Origin: 66-474 sp963771735
Lineage (GTDB): Bacteria; Pseudomonadota; Gammaproteobacteria; Xanthomonadales; Rhodanobacteraceae
Reading direction: 5' to 3'
Length of the DNA stretch: 64,000 nt
Assembly: GCA_963771735.1 (NCBI GenBank)
Contig: CAVYUN010000001.1
Span: 248,001-312,000, forward strand
Position numbers and translations under genes: made by a program. The notes under the pieces are model-generated. The model was given only the letters and a program-made list of their open reading frames with translations, ran no database searches and was not told where the DNA came from. The stretch's first letter is position 1, and the number at the start of each line of letters is the position of its first letter. Of this stretch, positions 16,368 to 24,736 are shown one piece after another.

Positions 16368-17594
16368 ATGCGTCCGCCCAACCGTCTGACCGTCATCGCG
16401 GTCAAGAATAAACGCAAGCCAGGACGCTACGGTGACGGCGGTGGTTTGTATCTGCTGGTCGGCAACAAGCGCAAGAGCTGGGTGTTTCGCTGGCGCGACA
16501 AGGTCACCGGCAAGCTTCGCGACAAGGGCCTTGGGCCGACTTGGGATGTAGGTCTTGAAGAAGCGCGTCTGCGTGCCGCCGTGTGCCGGCGCCAACTACG
16601 CGATGGCATCGACCCGATCGAGTCCAAGCGCCAAGCGATCGTGACGGCGCGACTGGAACGTGCCCGTCGCTTGACCTTCGGCGAGTGCTGCGAGAAGTAC
16701 ATCGACGCGCACCGTGCCGGCTGGCGCAATGCCAAGCATGCCGAGCAATGGGCCAGTACGCTGCGCACCTATGCGGCGACCTTACAACCACTGCCGGTAT
16801 CCGAGATCGATACCGCACTGGTGATCAAGGCCCTGGAAGGCATCTGGGTGACCAAGACCGAGACCGCAAGTCGGGTGCGTCAACGCATCGAGGCGGTTCT
16901 GGATTGGGCGACCGCGCGGGAGTTTCGTCGCGGCGACAACCCGGCACGCTGGCGCGGGCACCTGCAGAACCTGTTGCCCAAGCCGACCAAGCTCAAGCAC
17001 GTGACCCCTCGTGCCGCGCTGCCTTATGCCGAACTTGGCACCTTCATGGCCGCGCTGCGCCAGCAACGGGGGCTGGGCGCACGGGCGCTGGAGCTGCAGA
17101 TTCTGACCGCGACGCGTCCGGGCGAAGTCGCCGGCGCGCGCTGGGACGAGATCGATCTGGATGCAGCGGCCTGGACGATCCCGGGCGAGCGCATGAAGGC
17201 TGGCCGTCCCCACCGCATCGCGCTGTCGAGTGCTGCGTTAACGCTATTGCGCGCATTGCCCCATGAATCAGAGTATGTATTTCCCGGTCTGCGCGGTCAG
17301 CCGCTCACCACCGCCATGATCTTGAAGGCCTTGCGTGCGCAGCGTCCGGGATTTGATGCACACGGGTTTCGCTCCACCTTCCGTGACTGGGCGGCCGACT
17401 GCACCGCGTATCGGGGTGACATTGCCGAGGCGGCGCTGGCACACGTACTCAGGGACAAGACCGAAGCGGCGTACAAGCGCACGGATCTGTTCACCCAACG
17501 CGCGCGGCTGATGGAAGACTGGGCGAAGTTCTGTGCAACCGCCTCGCCGCAAGCGAATGTCACCCCGATTCGCCGATCAAGCAGGGCAAGCTGA
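16368..17594 (+). CDS. Tyrosine-type site-specific integrase (P4-like)
   Basis: Catalyses integration and excision of the island at tRNA-Ser. 408 residues. The N-terminal arm-binding domain (DUF4102-like; GRYGDGGGLYLLVGNKRKSWVFRW) is followed by a core-binding domain (about 105-190) and a catalytic domain holding the full set: R in TATRPGEVAGARWDEID, the K-bearing hairpin, HGFRSTFRDWA (H-x-x-R), LAHVLRDK (H) and the nucleophile Y in TEAAYKR. Nothing indicates inactivation. It starts at an ATG (16368) without a good ribosome site. The GTAGGG repeats directly upstream suggest autoregulation. Confidence 0.95.
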   Translation: MRPPNRLTVIAVKNKRKPGRYGDGGGLYLLVGNKRKSWVFRWRDKVTGKLRDKGLGPTWDVGLEEARLRAAVCRRQLRDGIDPIESKRQAIVTARLERARRLTFGECCEKYIDAHRAGWRNAKHAEQWASTLRTYAATLQPLPVSEIDTALVIKALEGIWVTKTETASRVRQRIEAVLDWATAREFRRGDNPARWRGHLQNLLPKPTKLKHVTPRAALPYAELGTFMAALRQQRGLGARALELQILTATRPGEVAGARWDEIDLDAAAWTIPGERMKAGRPHRIALSSAALTLLRALPHESEYVFPGLRGQPLTTAMILKALRAQRPGFDAHGFRSTFRDWAADCTAYRGDIAEAALAHVLRDKTEAAYKRTDLFTQRARLMEDWAKFCATASPQANVTPIRRSSRAS

Positions 17595-17705
17595 GCCGCC
17601 GCAAAGTGACCCTGACACTATCGTCGCAGGACGTCCCGGTGTTCAGCGGCTAAACATTTCGAGGAGGAGAAATGAGCTAGTGCAGGATAGGTGTGCCGGG
17701 GGACG

Positions 17706-18770
17706 ATTAGCCCCGATGCTCAGCCAGCCGTCGCATGCCATGAGATGCCCTCGACGCACCATGAACCTGCCTTCCGAGACGAGGATGCAGGCCATGGCCA
17801 TCAACCGGGTGCAGTTTCAGCCAGGCATGTCGCTGGCGTCGTTTGTTGAACAATACGGGACCGAAGCCAAGTGTTACCGGGCGCTGTACAAGGCGCGCTG
17901 GCCCCAAGGTTTCCGCTGCCCGTGCTGCGGCGAGCGTCGCCGTTCGCGATTCCGGCGCGGCCGTCAGGTGTACTACCAGTGCCGGCGCTGTCGGCACCAG
18001 ACGACGTTGACGAGCGGGACGTTGTTCGCTGGCAGCAATCTGCCGCTGCGGACCTGGATGCTGGCGCTGTACTTGCTGACCAGCACCAAGACCAACTTGT
18101 CGGCGCTGGAGTTGATGCGCCATCTCGGGGTGAACTACAAGACGGCTTGGCGGATCAAGCAGAAGGTCATGCAGGCCATGGCCGAACGCGAGGCACCCCG
18201 TCGCTTGGATGGCTTCGTTCAGATGGACGACGCCTACCTGGGCGGGGAACGCAACGGCGGCAAGCGCGGGCGCGGCGCGCCCGGCAAGCAGGCGTTCGTG
18301 GTGGCGGTCGAGACCAACGCAAAGCTCGAACGGCCCCGCTACGCCGTGTTGGAACCGGTCGCGGCCTTCGACAATGACGCCCTGCTGGACTGGTGCACGC
18401 GCCGGCTGGTCAAGGGGGCCGAAGTCTACAGCGATGGATTGGCCTGCTTTGCACGCTGCGTGGATACCGGCCAAGCCCATTCCGTGCTGGTCACCGAGGG
18501 CGGCCGCGCGGCCTGCGAAGTCCGTGGCGCCAAGTGGGTCAACACGCTGCTCGGCAACGTCAAACGTGCGATCAGCGGGCGGTACCATGCGATCAAACAA
18601 GGCAAATACGCGCGGCGCTACCTGGCCGAAGCCCAGTACCGTTTCAACCGCAGGTTTCGCTTGGCCGAGATGCTCCCGCGACTGATGCGAGCGATGCTGC
18701 TCTGCAATCCTTGCCCGGAGCCATCTTTGCGCTTGGCGAGTAATTTTCATGGCTGAGCATCGGGGCTAAT
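17706..18770. mobile_element. IS1595-family insertion sequence (ISXO2-like)
   Basis: Perfect 20-base terminal inverted repeats: ATTAGCCCCGATGCTCAGCC at 17706-17725 and its complement at 18751-18770. It encodes one intact transposase. The flanking eight bases (left GGGGACG-type, right AAGGAAAA) do not match, so the expected eight-base target duplication is absent, which points to a deletion or recombination after insertion. Length is 1,065 bases. Confidence 0.88.
17794..18756 (+). CDS. IS1595-family transposase
   Basis: 320 residues. The N-terminal zinc ribbon is visible (CPCCGERRRSRFRRGRQVYY, then CRRC), followed by LTSGTLFAGSNLPLRTWMLA and the DDE-type catalytic domain of the ISXO2 group (first Asp in QMDDAYLGGERNGGK). 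AEAQYRFNRRF near the C-terminus is typical of the family. The ATG at 17794 has GAGG nine bases upstream; in-frame ATGs at 17761 and 17785 are alternatives. The stop codon lies within the right terminal inverted repeat. It appears intact and could be active. Confidence 0.93.
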   Translation: MAINRVQFQPGMSLASFVEQYGTEAKCYRALYKARWPQGFRCPCCGERRRSRFRRGRQVYYQCRRCRHQTTLTSGTLFAGSNLPLRTWMLALYLLTSTKTNLSALELMRHLGVNYKTAWRIKQKVMQAMAEREAPRRLDGFVQMDDAYLGGERNGGKRGRGAPGKQAFVVAVETNAKLERPRYAVLEPVAAFDNDALLDWCTRRLVKGAEVYSDGLACFARCVDTGQAHSVLVTEGGRAACEVRGAKWVNTLLGNVKRAISGRYHAIKQGKYARRYLAEAQYRFNRRFRLAEMLPRLMRAMLLCNPCPEPSLRLASNFHG

Positions 18771-18781
18771 AAGGAAAAGCT

Positions 18782-19264
18782 TTGGTTGTAGACATATCAC
18801 CAAGTTCGAAATCATTTGGAAAATATTACAATAAATCCGGTTATCAATCGCTTATTGATTATCAGCCAGAAAACATTTGGCCACTCGCAGAACTGGCGTG
18901 GCAAGATCAAAATCCCGATCTAAGCAAGGCAGAAGAGGATGGAATGTGGACCCTTATTGAGTCGTCGATAGTGTATTACTTCGGCCATGGTCCAAAAGTT
19001 ACAGTTGTTTTCAGCGATGGCTCGACCGGGATATTTCTTTTTAATCCTGTAGATCCCGATGTAATTACCCTTGAACAAGGGTCTGGCAGGCACGCGGACG
19101 GCTCTTTTTATCCATTTGGAGGTGGCGGGTCGGACGGAGACAACTATCATCAGCCATTTTCCAACGGTCAAGGGTTCTATCTTAACTACACTGACGAGTA
19201 CTACTCGTGCGCAGTGGCATATGAGAACAGTAATCCGTACTACGTGTGTACAGATGAGTTTTAA
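18782..19264 (+). CDS. Orphan protein, 5' end probably removed by the insertion sequence
   Basis: 160 residues from a TTG at 18782; there is no ATG, and the frame opens directly after a TAA at 18770-18772, at the right end of the insertion sequence, so the original 5' part has probably been lost. The composition is much richer in A/T than the surroundings, and the protein is rich in Tyr, Asp, Asn and Gly (VVFSDGSTGIFLFNPVDPD, then SFYPFGGGGSDGD), with no signal peptide. I recognise no family. The tail could be the C-terminal part of a larger exported or toxin-like protein, but nothing shows that. It looks like foreign cargo. Confidence 0.5.
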   Translation: MVVDISPSSKSFGKYYNKSGYQSLIDYQPENIWPLAELAWQDQNPDLSKAEEDGMWTLIESSIVYYFGHGPKVTVVFSDGSTGIFLFNPVDPDVITLEQGSGRHADGSFYPFGGGGSDGDNYHQPFSNGQGFYLNYTDEYYSCAVAYENSNPYYVCTDEF

Positions 19265-19816
19265 GCCCATCGCCGGTGCCGACTGCGCGAGGGCGAAGCG
19301 AGTCGAAGAACCCTTCGTCAGCCGACTTGGCCAGTGTTGGGATGTATGCGCCGTATGCGACGACTTCCCGGGTATAGCGCGTGCGCGGCGCGGGGAGCGC
19401 GTTGTGAGCGTGAAACGTACCCAGGGTTCGTCGGAGGCGGGTTTGTGTATGACGCCCATGCCTTCCTTGAGGGCAAGATTGTTGTAGAGCATCCGGGCAC
19501 GGATCACGTCAAAGCTGTAACCCCGCCCCATGCCCGAGCCCACTTCACTTTATGTTCGGTGCTCGAAGGTCGAGCGCCCACTGTTGCGCCTGCTTCAAGA
19601 ACCCAGGTTCTCAACGCGAGCGCGAAGTCAACCAGTCGCAGCAGATCCCAACGCGGCCGGTTGCGGATACTCGACTGTCGACACCAAGCCGGCGTCGTAT
19701 CAAAGCGCTCCTCCTCGATCCGATGTCAGCCGGCTGACATCGGGTGATCGTTGCCTCAGGTTTTGGGCCACATGCTGCCGCCATCCCTATCCTGCACTAG
19801 TCGATTCTTGCAGGTA

Positions 19817-19840
19817 AAAAGTACAGCGTGCTGTGCTTTT
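19817..19840 (+). terminator. Candidate terminator of the integrase transcript
   Basis: AAAAG-T-ACAGC pairs with GCTGT-G-CTTTT across a two-base loop, with one mismatch, ending in four T. Without the CTAG element it would lie about 100 bases after the integrase stop. It is short and has an internal mismatch. Confidence 0.4.
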
Positions 19841-19970
19841 GGAATGGGTCGGGCCCGCTGAAACAAGCAGGGAGGGTCGCGCTTTGAATGGGCCTGGAAG
19901 AGCAATTCGCGCGGCGGAAATCACAGGGCCTCATGCGAGCTCAGCTGTCCAACGGCTTGGGTGCGGATGC

Positions 19971-19990
19971 CTGTAGGGTTCCAAGTAGGG
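19971..19990 (+). repeat. Candidate integrase arm-type site, right
   Basis: CTGTAGGGTTCCAAGTAGGG is the partner of 16340-16359 in the same orientation. It lies 57 bases from the right attachment core, the tRNA 3' end. Confidence 0.6.
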
Positions 19991-20046
19991 ACCAAATTAG
20001 CGTCAAAGATAAATAGTTATATTTATCAATCACTTAAACTCATAAT

Positions 20047-20136
<90 letters not shown>

Positions 20137-20214
20137 AAACTTTAATTTGCTTACGCGGGACCGACTGAAACTTTACTATGTGGAGTTAATTCGACCTTGG
20201 CGTCTCGCCTTCAC

Positions 20215-20338
20215 GAGCAAGTCCGGTGTTTTGTTCGTCTCATCCCTGGGACTCACCCTCGCCTCGCTCGGGGCCAGGCCTTCGGCTGTCCAAGTTCGCT
20301 CCCGGCGAACTTGTGACCACTCAACCACCTCTCCAAAC
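20215..20338 (-). repeat. Degraded tRNA-Ser 5' fragment split by structured repeat copy B
   Basis: On the minus strand GGAGAGGTGG-TGAGTGGTC, the 5' end of tRNA-Ser with one change, is interrupted in the D-loop by about 75 bases. Sequence like the anticodon arm (CACCGGACTTG) then resumes. The insert (20241-20313) is copy B of the structured repeat: same leader as copy A, same TCCCG loop, but stem arms CAAGTTCGC and GCGAACTTG. No functional tRNA can form. Confidence 0.7.
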
Positions 20339-20342
20339 CTCG

Positions 20343-20509
20343 TCGTCATTCCGGCGAAAGCCGGAACCCAGCGTCTCAGGTCCGCGGAAAGGCACCGGGT
20401 TGACTCGCGCCATCCTTGGCACTCGCCGCTGCGGGCCGCCTCCGGCGTTCGCCGTTTGCAATCCTGCAAACGCAGTCGGATCGCCGCTACACGGCGTCCG
20501 GAATGACGA
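20343..20509. repeat. REP-bounded composite repeat containing structured copy C
   Basis: TCGTCATTCCGG at 20343-20354 is repeated in inverse orientation at 20498-20509. The left end forms a hairpin, TTCCGGC with GCCGGAA around GAAA. Inside, at 20411-20472, is copy C of the structured repeat with stem CGTTTGCA/TGCAAACG and loop ATCC. The 167-base unit ends 36 bases before the serS stop. The same 12-mer recurs at 30865-30876 and 62601-62612. Confidence 0.65.
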
Positions 20510-20545
20510 TTCTAGGATGTTCCGCGCACTTTGCCGAACATTTCA

Positions 20546-21823
20546 TTACGCGATTTTCTCCGCACCACCCATGTACGGCCGCAGGACTTCCGGCACGCTG
20601 ATCGAGCCGTCGGCGTTCTGGTAGTTCTCCATCAGCGCAATCAGGCAGCGCCCGATCGCGAGACCCGAGCCGTTGAGCGTATGCACCAGTTCGGGTTTGC
20701 CGTTGGCCGGGGTGCGCCAGCGGGCCTGCATCCGGCGCGCCTGGAAATCCGTGCAGTTGGAGCAAGAGGAAATCTCGCGATAGGTGTTCTGCGATGGCAG
20801 CCAGACTTCCAGGTCATAGGTCTTGGCCGCGGCGAAGCCCATGTCGCCGGTACACAGCAGCATCTTGCGATAAGGCAGCCCGAGCTTTTGCAGCACCTTC
20901 TCGGCGTGCCCGACCAGTTCTTCCAGCGCATCGAACGACTGCGATGGTTCGACGATCTGCACCAGTTCGACTTTTTCGAACTGGTGCTGGCGGATCATGC
21001 CCTTGACGTCCTTGCCGTAGCTGCCGGCCTCGGCGCGGAAACACGGCGTGTGCGCGGTCATGCGCATCGGCAGCGCGTCGGCTTCGACGATGGATTCACG
21101 GACCAGGTTGGTGAGCGGGACTTCGGCTGTTGGAATCAGGTATCGCTGCGTCTCACCAACGTTCGTTGCAAACAAATCCTCCTCGAACTTCGGCAACTGG
21201 CTGGTACCCTGCATCACATCGGCGTTCACCAGCAGCGGCACGTTGCATTCGGTGTAACCGTGTTCACGTGTGTGCAGGTCCAGCATGAATTGGGCGAGCG
21301 CACGGTGCAGGTGCGCGAGCTGGCCACGCAACACGGTGAAGCGTGCGCCGGACAACTTGGTACCGGCTTCCCCATCCAGCCAGCCGTGACGGGCACCGAG
21401 TTCGACGTGATCCTTGACCTCGAAATCGAACGTGCGCGGTTCGCCCACGCACGCGACTTCAGCGTTTTCGCTCTCGTCCTTGCCGACCGGCACCGACGCA
21501 TCCGGCAGGTTGGGGATGCCCAGCGCGATCGCCGACAGCTTCGCCTGCACATCGTAAAGCGCCGATTCGTTGGCCTTGAGCTTGTCGCCGATGCCGGCGA
21601 CCTCGGCCATGATCGGCGCGACGTCCTCGCCTTTGGCCTTGGCCTGCCCGATCGCCTTGGAACGCGCATTGCGCAGCGCCTGCAAATCCTGCGTCTCGGT
21701 GGCAAGGCGCTTGCGATCGGCTTCCAGCGACTCGATCGCGGCGACGTCGAGCTCGTGGCCGCGCGTCTTCAGGCGCGCCGCCGTGTCCGCAAGCTGATTG
21801 CGCAACAGTACCGGGTCCAGCAT
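20546..21823 (-). CDS. serS: Seryl-tRNA synthetase
   Basis: Charges tRNA-Ser with serine using ATP; cytoplasmic homodimer. 425 residues, the usual length. The N-terminal two-helix coiled coil (about 25-105) that contacts the long variable arm of tRNA-Ser is followed by the class II catalytic core. Motif 2 includes PCFRAEAGSYGKDVKGMIRQ and QFEKVELV, and motif 3 is LNGSGLAIGRCLIALMENYQ. The start ATG at 21823 follows AAGGATC. Its substrate tRNA-Ser(UGA) is encoded just downstream on the same strand, separated by repeats. Confidence 0.98.
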   Translation of the reverse strand: MLDPVLLRNQLADTAARLKTRGHELDVAAIESLEADRKRLATETQDLQALRNARSKAIGQAKAKGEDVAPIMAEVAGIGDKLKANESALYDVQAKLSAIALGIPNLPDASVPVGKDESENAEVACVGEPRTFDFEVKDHVELGARHGWLDGEAGTKLSGARFTVLRGQLAHLHRALAQFMLDLHTREHGYTECNVPLLVNADVMQGTSQLPKFEEDLFATNVGETQRYLIPTAEVPLTNLVRESIVEADALPMRMTAHTPCFRAEAGSYGKDVKGMIRQHQFEKVELVQIVEPSQSFDALEELVGHAEKVLQKLGLPYRKMLLCTGDMGFAAAKTYDLEVWLPSQNTYREISSCSNCTDFQARRMQARWRTPANGKPELVHTLNGSGLAIGRCLIALMENYQNADGSISVPEVLRPYMGGAEKIA

Positions 21824-21913
21824 GGACGATCCTTGACGGATGCATGAAACCGCGCATTATCGCGGCGCGCATTCGTGCGGGCAAACATACGGCCCTCACG
21901 CTACGGCATGCCG

Positions 21914-22837
21914 TCAATGCGAGGTAGCCGCCACCCCGTTCGCAGTGCGGTCGCGCAGCCAGGGCTCCAGCGAGAGCCGGTAAATGCCCGAGTCTGCAGT
22001 GAAGTAGAGCGTGCGGCCATCGGGGGCGATGTGCGAACCCCAGGGATGATCCTGATTGACGGTATCGCCGAGGTCGATGGGTTTGCCCCAGTGGTTGCTT
22101 TCACGGAAAGCAATGCACAGGCGGCCGAGCCCGCCTTTTACCTTGCCGTAATCAAAAACAATGAATGATTGGTCTGGCGCGATGGCCGGGTCGTGGGTGG
22201 AAACCGCGGGCTCGCCCAGCCATGTACGTTCCGGTGGCAAATAGCTGCCGTTGCGATAACGCGCGCGCCAAGTGTGCATCACCTTCGCCTGCTTGTCCCA
22301 TCGGATGAAGTACAGCGTGTTGTCGTCGGCGATACTCGCGAAGTCGACGAACACATCGTTGTTGACCACCGGCCCCAGCCACACTGGCTCTCCCCATCGG
22401 TCGCCACGACGCTCGACCTTCCAGACGTTCGAACCAGGCCCGGGGCCGCCTCGAAAGTAATCCTGCACCAATGGTCGGCTGCCCGGATGCACCGGGCGAT
22501 CTGAATTGAACAGCAAGTAACTTCCGTCGGGCGCCACCACGGGATCCTGGTCGAACCAGTGACCCGAAAAACTCGCGACCTGCGGCCTCGACCAGTGGCC
22601 GTCGACCCGGTGCGAAATCATGATGGTCTTGCGGCGGCCTTGGCTGCGATCGAAAAACACCGTGTTGCCGTCGGGCGTGAACGCCAGGGTGTCGTCGCTG
22701 TCGGGGCGGATGATGCCGCCCATGGTCACGGGTTCGGGCTTTGCCGCTGGCGTGTCCGCGGCGGCAGGCAACGCGAGTCCGGTCATCATCGCCAGGCCTG
22801 CGGTCCCCAACAACCAAAACACTGTCGAAGGCTTCAT
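21914..22837 (-). CDS. Secreted PD40/TolB-like beta-propeller protein (paralogue 1)
   Basis: 307 residues from the ATG at 22837, which has GAGGAG upstream. A signal peptide is clear (MKPSTVFWLLGTAGLAMMTG, cleavage near AAADT). PD40-type blades recur: DDTLAFTPDGNTVFF, DQDPVVAPDGSYLLFNSDRP, HDPAIAPDQSFIVFDYGK, IAPDGRTLYFTADSG. Such propellers usually bind proteins or peptidoglycan-associated partners; no catalytic motif is visible. It is paralogous to the genes at 22864-23835 and 25922-26833, sharing APDQSFIVF and the Trp-rich C-terminus. It is 26 bases downstream of paralogue 2 and probably in one operon with it. Confidence 0.85.
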   Translation of the reverse strand: MKPSTVFWLLGTAGLAMMTGLALPAAADTPAAKPEPVTMGGIIRPDSDDTLAFTPDGNTVFFDRSQGRRKTIMISHRVDGHWSRPQVASFSGHWFDQDPVVAPDGSYLLFNSDRPVHPGSRPLVQDYFRGGPGPGSNVWKVERRGDRWGEPVWLGPVVNNDVFVDFASIADDNTLYFIRWDKQAKVMHTWRARYRNGSYLPPERTWLGEPAVSTHDPAIAPDQSFIVFDYGKVKGGLGRLCIAFRESNHWGKPIDLGDTVNQDHPWGSHIAPDGRTLYFTADSGIYRLSLEPWLRDRTANGVAATSH

Positions 22838-22863
22838 TTTCGGCTCCTCGTTAGCAAGATGTA

Positions 22864-23835
22864 TCAGCGCGCGACGCCGTGCCCGACCGCGCCGCCACGA
22901 TGCGCCTGCAGCCACGGCCGCAACGAGACACTGAAGATGCGTGTGGTGCCGTTGTCCCAGGCACGGATACGCGCGAGATCCCGCTCGGCTTGTGCTCGCG
23001 TGCGCGGCCAGCGCGTTTTCGCCGCGAACGTGCCCGAGAAATACAGCGTGGTGCCGTCCGTACCGAGGTGCGCGCCCCAGGGATGGTACGCGTCGATGGC
23101 GTCGCCCAGATCGATCGCCCTGCCCCAGCCGTCGCCTGCGCGAAAGGCGATGTAGAGGCGATCGGGCTGGTCGCTGCCATTCTTGCCGGCATCGAACACG
23201 ATGAACGATTGGTCCGGCGCGATCGCGGGATCGAGTTCATGCATGCCATCCGCCATCAAATCCAGGCGCACCGCTTTTTGATACTGTCCGTCGCGCCAGG
23301 CCGAGCAGAACACATGGAACGCGTGCGCCGGATTGTCGTTGCTCTGGAAGTACAGGTCGCCGTTCGCCGCCACGCTGGGCGCGTAGATGTGCGAGCCGAA
23401 ATTGACCGTGTCCGGCAGCCGCACTGGCGCACTCCAGCCGTGCCCCGCGCGATCGACGCGCCACAGGTTACCGCCATGCAATGGCACGCCGCCTGGTGCA
23501 TCGGGACGATTGGACGCGAAAACCACGAACGATCCGTCCGGTGCGACGGCCGGGTCGTGGTCGTGCCAGACGCCCGAGAATGACGCGATGGCGGGCATCG
23601 ACCAGTGCCCGTTGATCTTGTGCGACACCACGATCATCCCGAGTGACCAAGGCTCCTGATGGAAAAAGACGGTCTTGCCGTCGGGCATGAAGGTCAGGCA
23701 ATCCATGCCGGCTGCCGGGGAAAGCGAGCCCGGCGCGAAGACATGCGGTTGGGGAGCCGCGGCGATCGCCGTGCCGCACGTCAGAAAGAAGAATGCCAGG
23801 CCACATGCCGACGGCAAGACCGAACCTCGCGCCAC
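22864..23835 (-). CDS. Secreted PD40/TolB-like beta-propeller protein (paralogue 2)
   Basis: 323 residues from a GTG at 23835 with GGAGAG upstream. The signal peptide runs to about residue 26 (ending TAIAAAPQ). Blades: MDCLTFMPDGKTVFF, DHDPAVAPDGSFVVFASNRP, APSVAANGDLYFQSND, LDPAIAPDQSFIVFDAGK, LGTDGTTLYFSG. Relative to paralogue 1 it has an insert of about 20 residues near the C-terminus (KTRWPRTRAQAERDLARIR) before the shared terminal strand (IFSVSLRPWLQ). It lies downstream of the LytTR regulator gene (142-base gap) and upstream of paralogue 1. Function is unknown; a periplasmic or surface location is inferred. Confidence 0.85.
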   Translation of the reverse strand: MARGSVLPSACGLAFFFLTCGTAIAAAPQPHVFAPGSLSPAAGMDCLTFMPDGKTVFFHQEPWSLGMIVVSHKINGHWSMPAIASFSGVWHDHDPAVAPDGSFVVFASNRPDAPGGVPLHGGNLWRVDRAGHGWSAPVRLPDTVNFGSHIYAPSVAANGDLYFQSNDNPAHAFHVFCSAWRDGQYQKAVRLDLMADGMHELDPAIAPDQSFIVFDAGKNGSDQPDRLYIAFRAGDGWGRAIDLGDAIDAYHPWGAHLGTDGTTLYFSGTFAAKTRWPRTRAQAERDLARIRAWDNGTTRIFSVSLRPWLQAHRGGAVGHGVAR

Positions 23836-23977
23836 GTTTGCTCTCCGGTTGCGATGGAAACGCAGCCGCGTGCGGCGACCGCTGCGTGAAACTATGTCGA
23901 TAAGCGGGCGGTCGCCGCGGATTTGTGACGACGGACGGCGCGGCCGGGACGAGCGGGCGGCGCGGCGTGACGGGCGG

Positions 23978-24736
23978 TCAGGACAACCCGAGCGCCTTGC
24001 CCGCCCGGGTCCTGAAACGCCGGCTCAGGTTAAGCCGGGTGCCGTCGCGCAAGACCACTTCGGCATTGCCGTTGAACAGCGGATGGATTTCGTGGATGCG
24101 GTCGACGTTGACGATCACGCCACGATGGATGCGCAGGAAGGTGTCCGGATCGAGCATGGCCTGCATATGCCGCAGCGTTTCACGGTGCAGGTGGACGCTG
24201 CCTCCGACGTGGATGCGCACGTAGTTGCCCTCGGCGCCGATCCAGTCGATGTCATCGACGGCGACCACCCGGATGTGCTCGCCCACGTGCACGCTCAACC
24301 GCTGCAGCCAGCGCTCGCGGCCGGGCTCCGCGGGCGTGCCGTCATCGACCGCCGTGTGCAGGCCGTGCCAATGGCGCTTCACCCGCGCCATCGTCTGGTC
24401 GAAGCGGTCCTGATCGATCGGCTTCAGCAGGTAATCGAGGGCGTTGGCGTCGAACGCGCGCAAGGCGTGTTTGTCGTAGGCCGTCGCAAATACCACCATC
24501 GGCAACGCGCCGGGTTTCAGCTCGCGCAGCAGCTTGAAGCCATCCAGCCCCGGCATGCGGATGTCGAGGAACATCAGGTCGGGCTGTAGAACCTCGACCG
24601 CCTGCATCGCCTCGCCCGCGTTGCCACATTCACCCACTACCACGACGTCCGGATGCGATTCGAGCGCCTGCCGCAACGCGAGCCGCGCCAACACCTCGTC
24701 GTCCACCAGCAGCGCGCGGATCGGAGGCGCATTCAT
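23978..24736 (-). CDS. LytTR-type response regulator
   Basis: 252 residues. The receiver domain is complete: acidic pair D12/D13, phospho-acceptor D58 in LMFLDIRMPGLDG, Thr/Ala switch in VVFATAYDKHA, and K105 in DYLLKPID. A linker leads to a C-terminal LytTR DNA-binding domain (about 150-250: VDDIDWIGAEGNYVRIH, then HRGVIVNVDRI and LSRRFR). LytTR regulators bind paired direct repeats upstream of target promoters. The start codon overlaps the kinase stop (ATGA), so the pair is coupled. The neighbouring PD40 genes are the obvious candidate targets, by position only. Confidence 0.95.
   Translation of the reverse strand: MNAPPIRALLVDDEVLARLALRQALESHPDVVVVGECGNAGEAMQAVEVLQPDLMFLDIRMPGLDGFKLLRELKPGALPMVVFATAYDKHALRAFDANALDYLLKPIDQDRFDQTMARVKRHWHGLHTAVDDGTPAEPGRERWLQRLSVHVGEHIRVVAVDDIDWIGAEGNYVRIHVGGSVHLHRETLRHMQAMLDPDTFLRIHRGVIVNVDRIHEIHPLFNGNAEVVLRDGTRLNLSRRFRTRAGKALGLS

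Larger units (their letters stand above)
17677..19800. mobile_element. Remnant element bounded by inverted repeats and CTAG
   Basis: CTAGTGCAGGATAGG at 17677-17691 is repeated in inverse orientation at 19786-19800 (15 of 15), with weaker matching inwards. CTAG at both outer edges fits a four-base target duplication, as made by some IS5-group elements. The interior lacks a transposase of its own: it holds the nested IS1595-family element 15 bases from the left inverted repeat, an orphan gene, and about 500 bases with no intact gene. The element sits between the integrase gene and a hairpin that would be the integrase terminator. The family is not assigned. Confidence 0.6.
19265..20046. other. 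782-base gene-poor tail of the island
   Basis: No intact gene. A minus-strand stretch near 19400-19530 reads protein-like (RGYSFDVIRARMLYNNLALK) but soon degrades, so it may be a gene relic. The right inverted repeat of the CTAG element (19786-19800), a hairpin (19817-19840) and the right arm-type repeat (19971-19990) are in this stretch. The last 60 bases before the tRNA are A/T-rich. Confidence 0.5.

Noticed and set aside
17673..17681. ATG-AGC-TAG preceded by a strong GAGGAGG
   Set aside because: Although it looks like a cut gene start at the CTAG target, joining across the element still gives TAG, so no coding sequence is restored.
18920..19543. 207-codon minus-strand frame overlapping the orphan gene
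   Set aside because: Most of it is antisense to the plus-strand orphan gene; only its first part looks protein-like and is reported as a possible relic.
20215..20338. Second tRNA-Ser gene
   Set aside because: Only the 5' end and part of the anticodon arm are present, split by an insert of about 75 bases; no T-arm or acceptor 3' strand follows.
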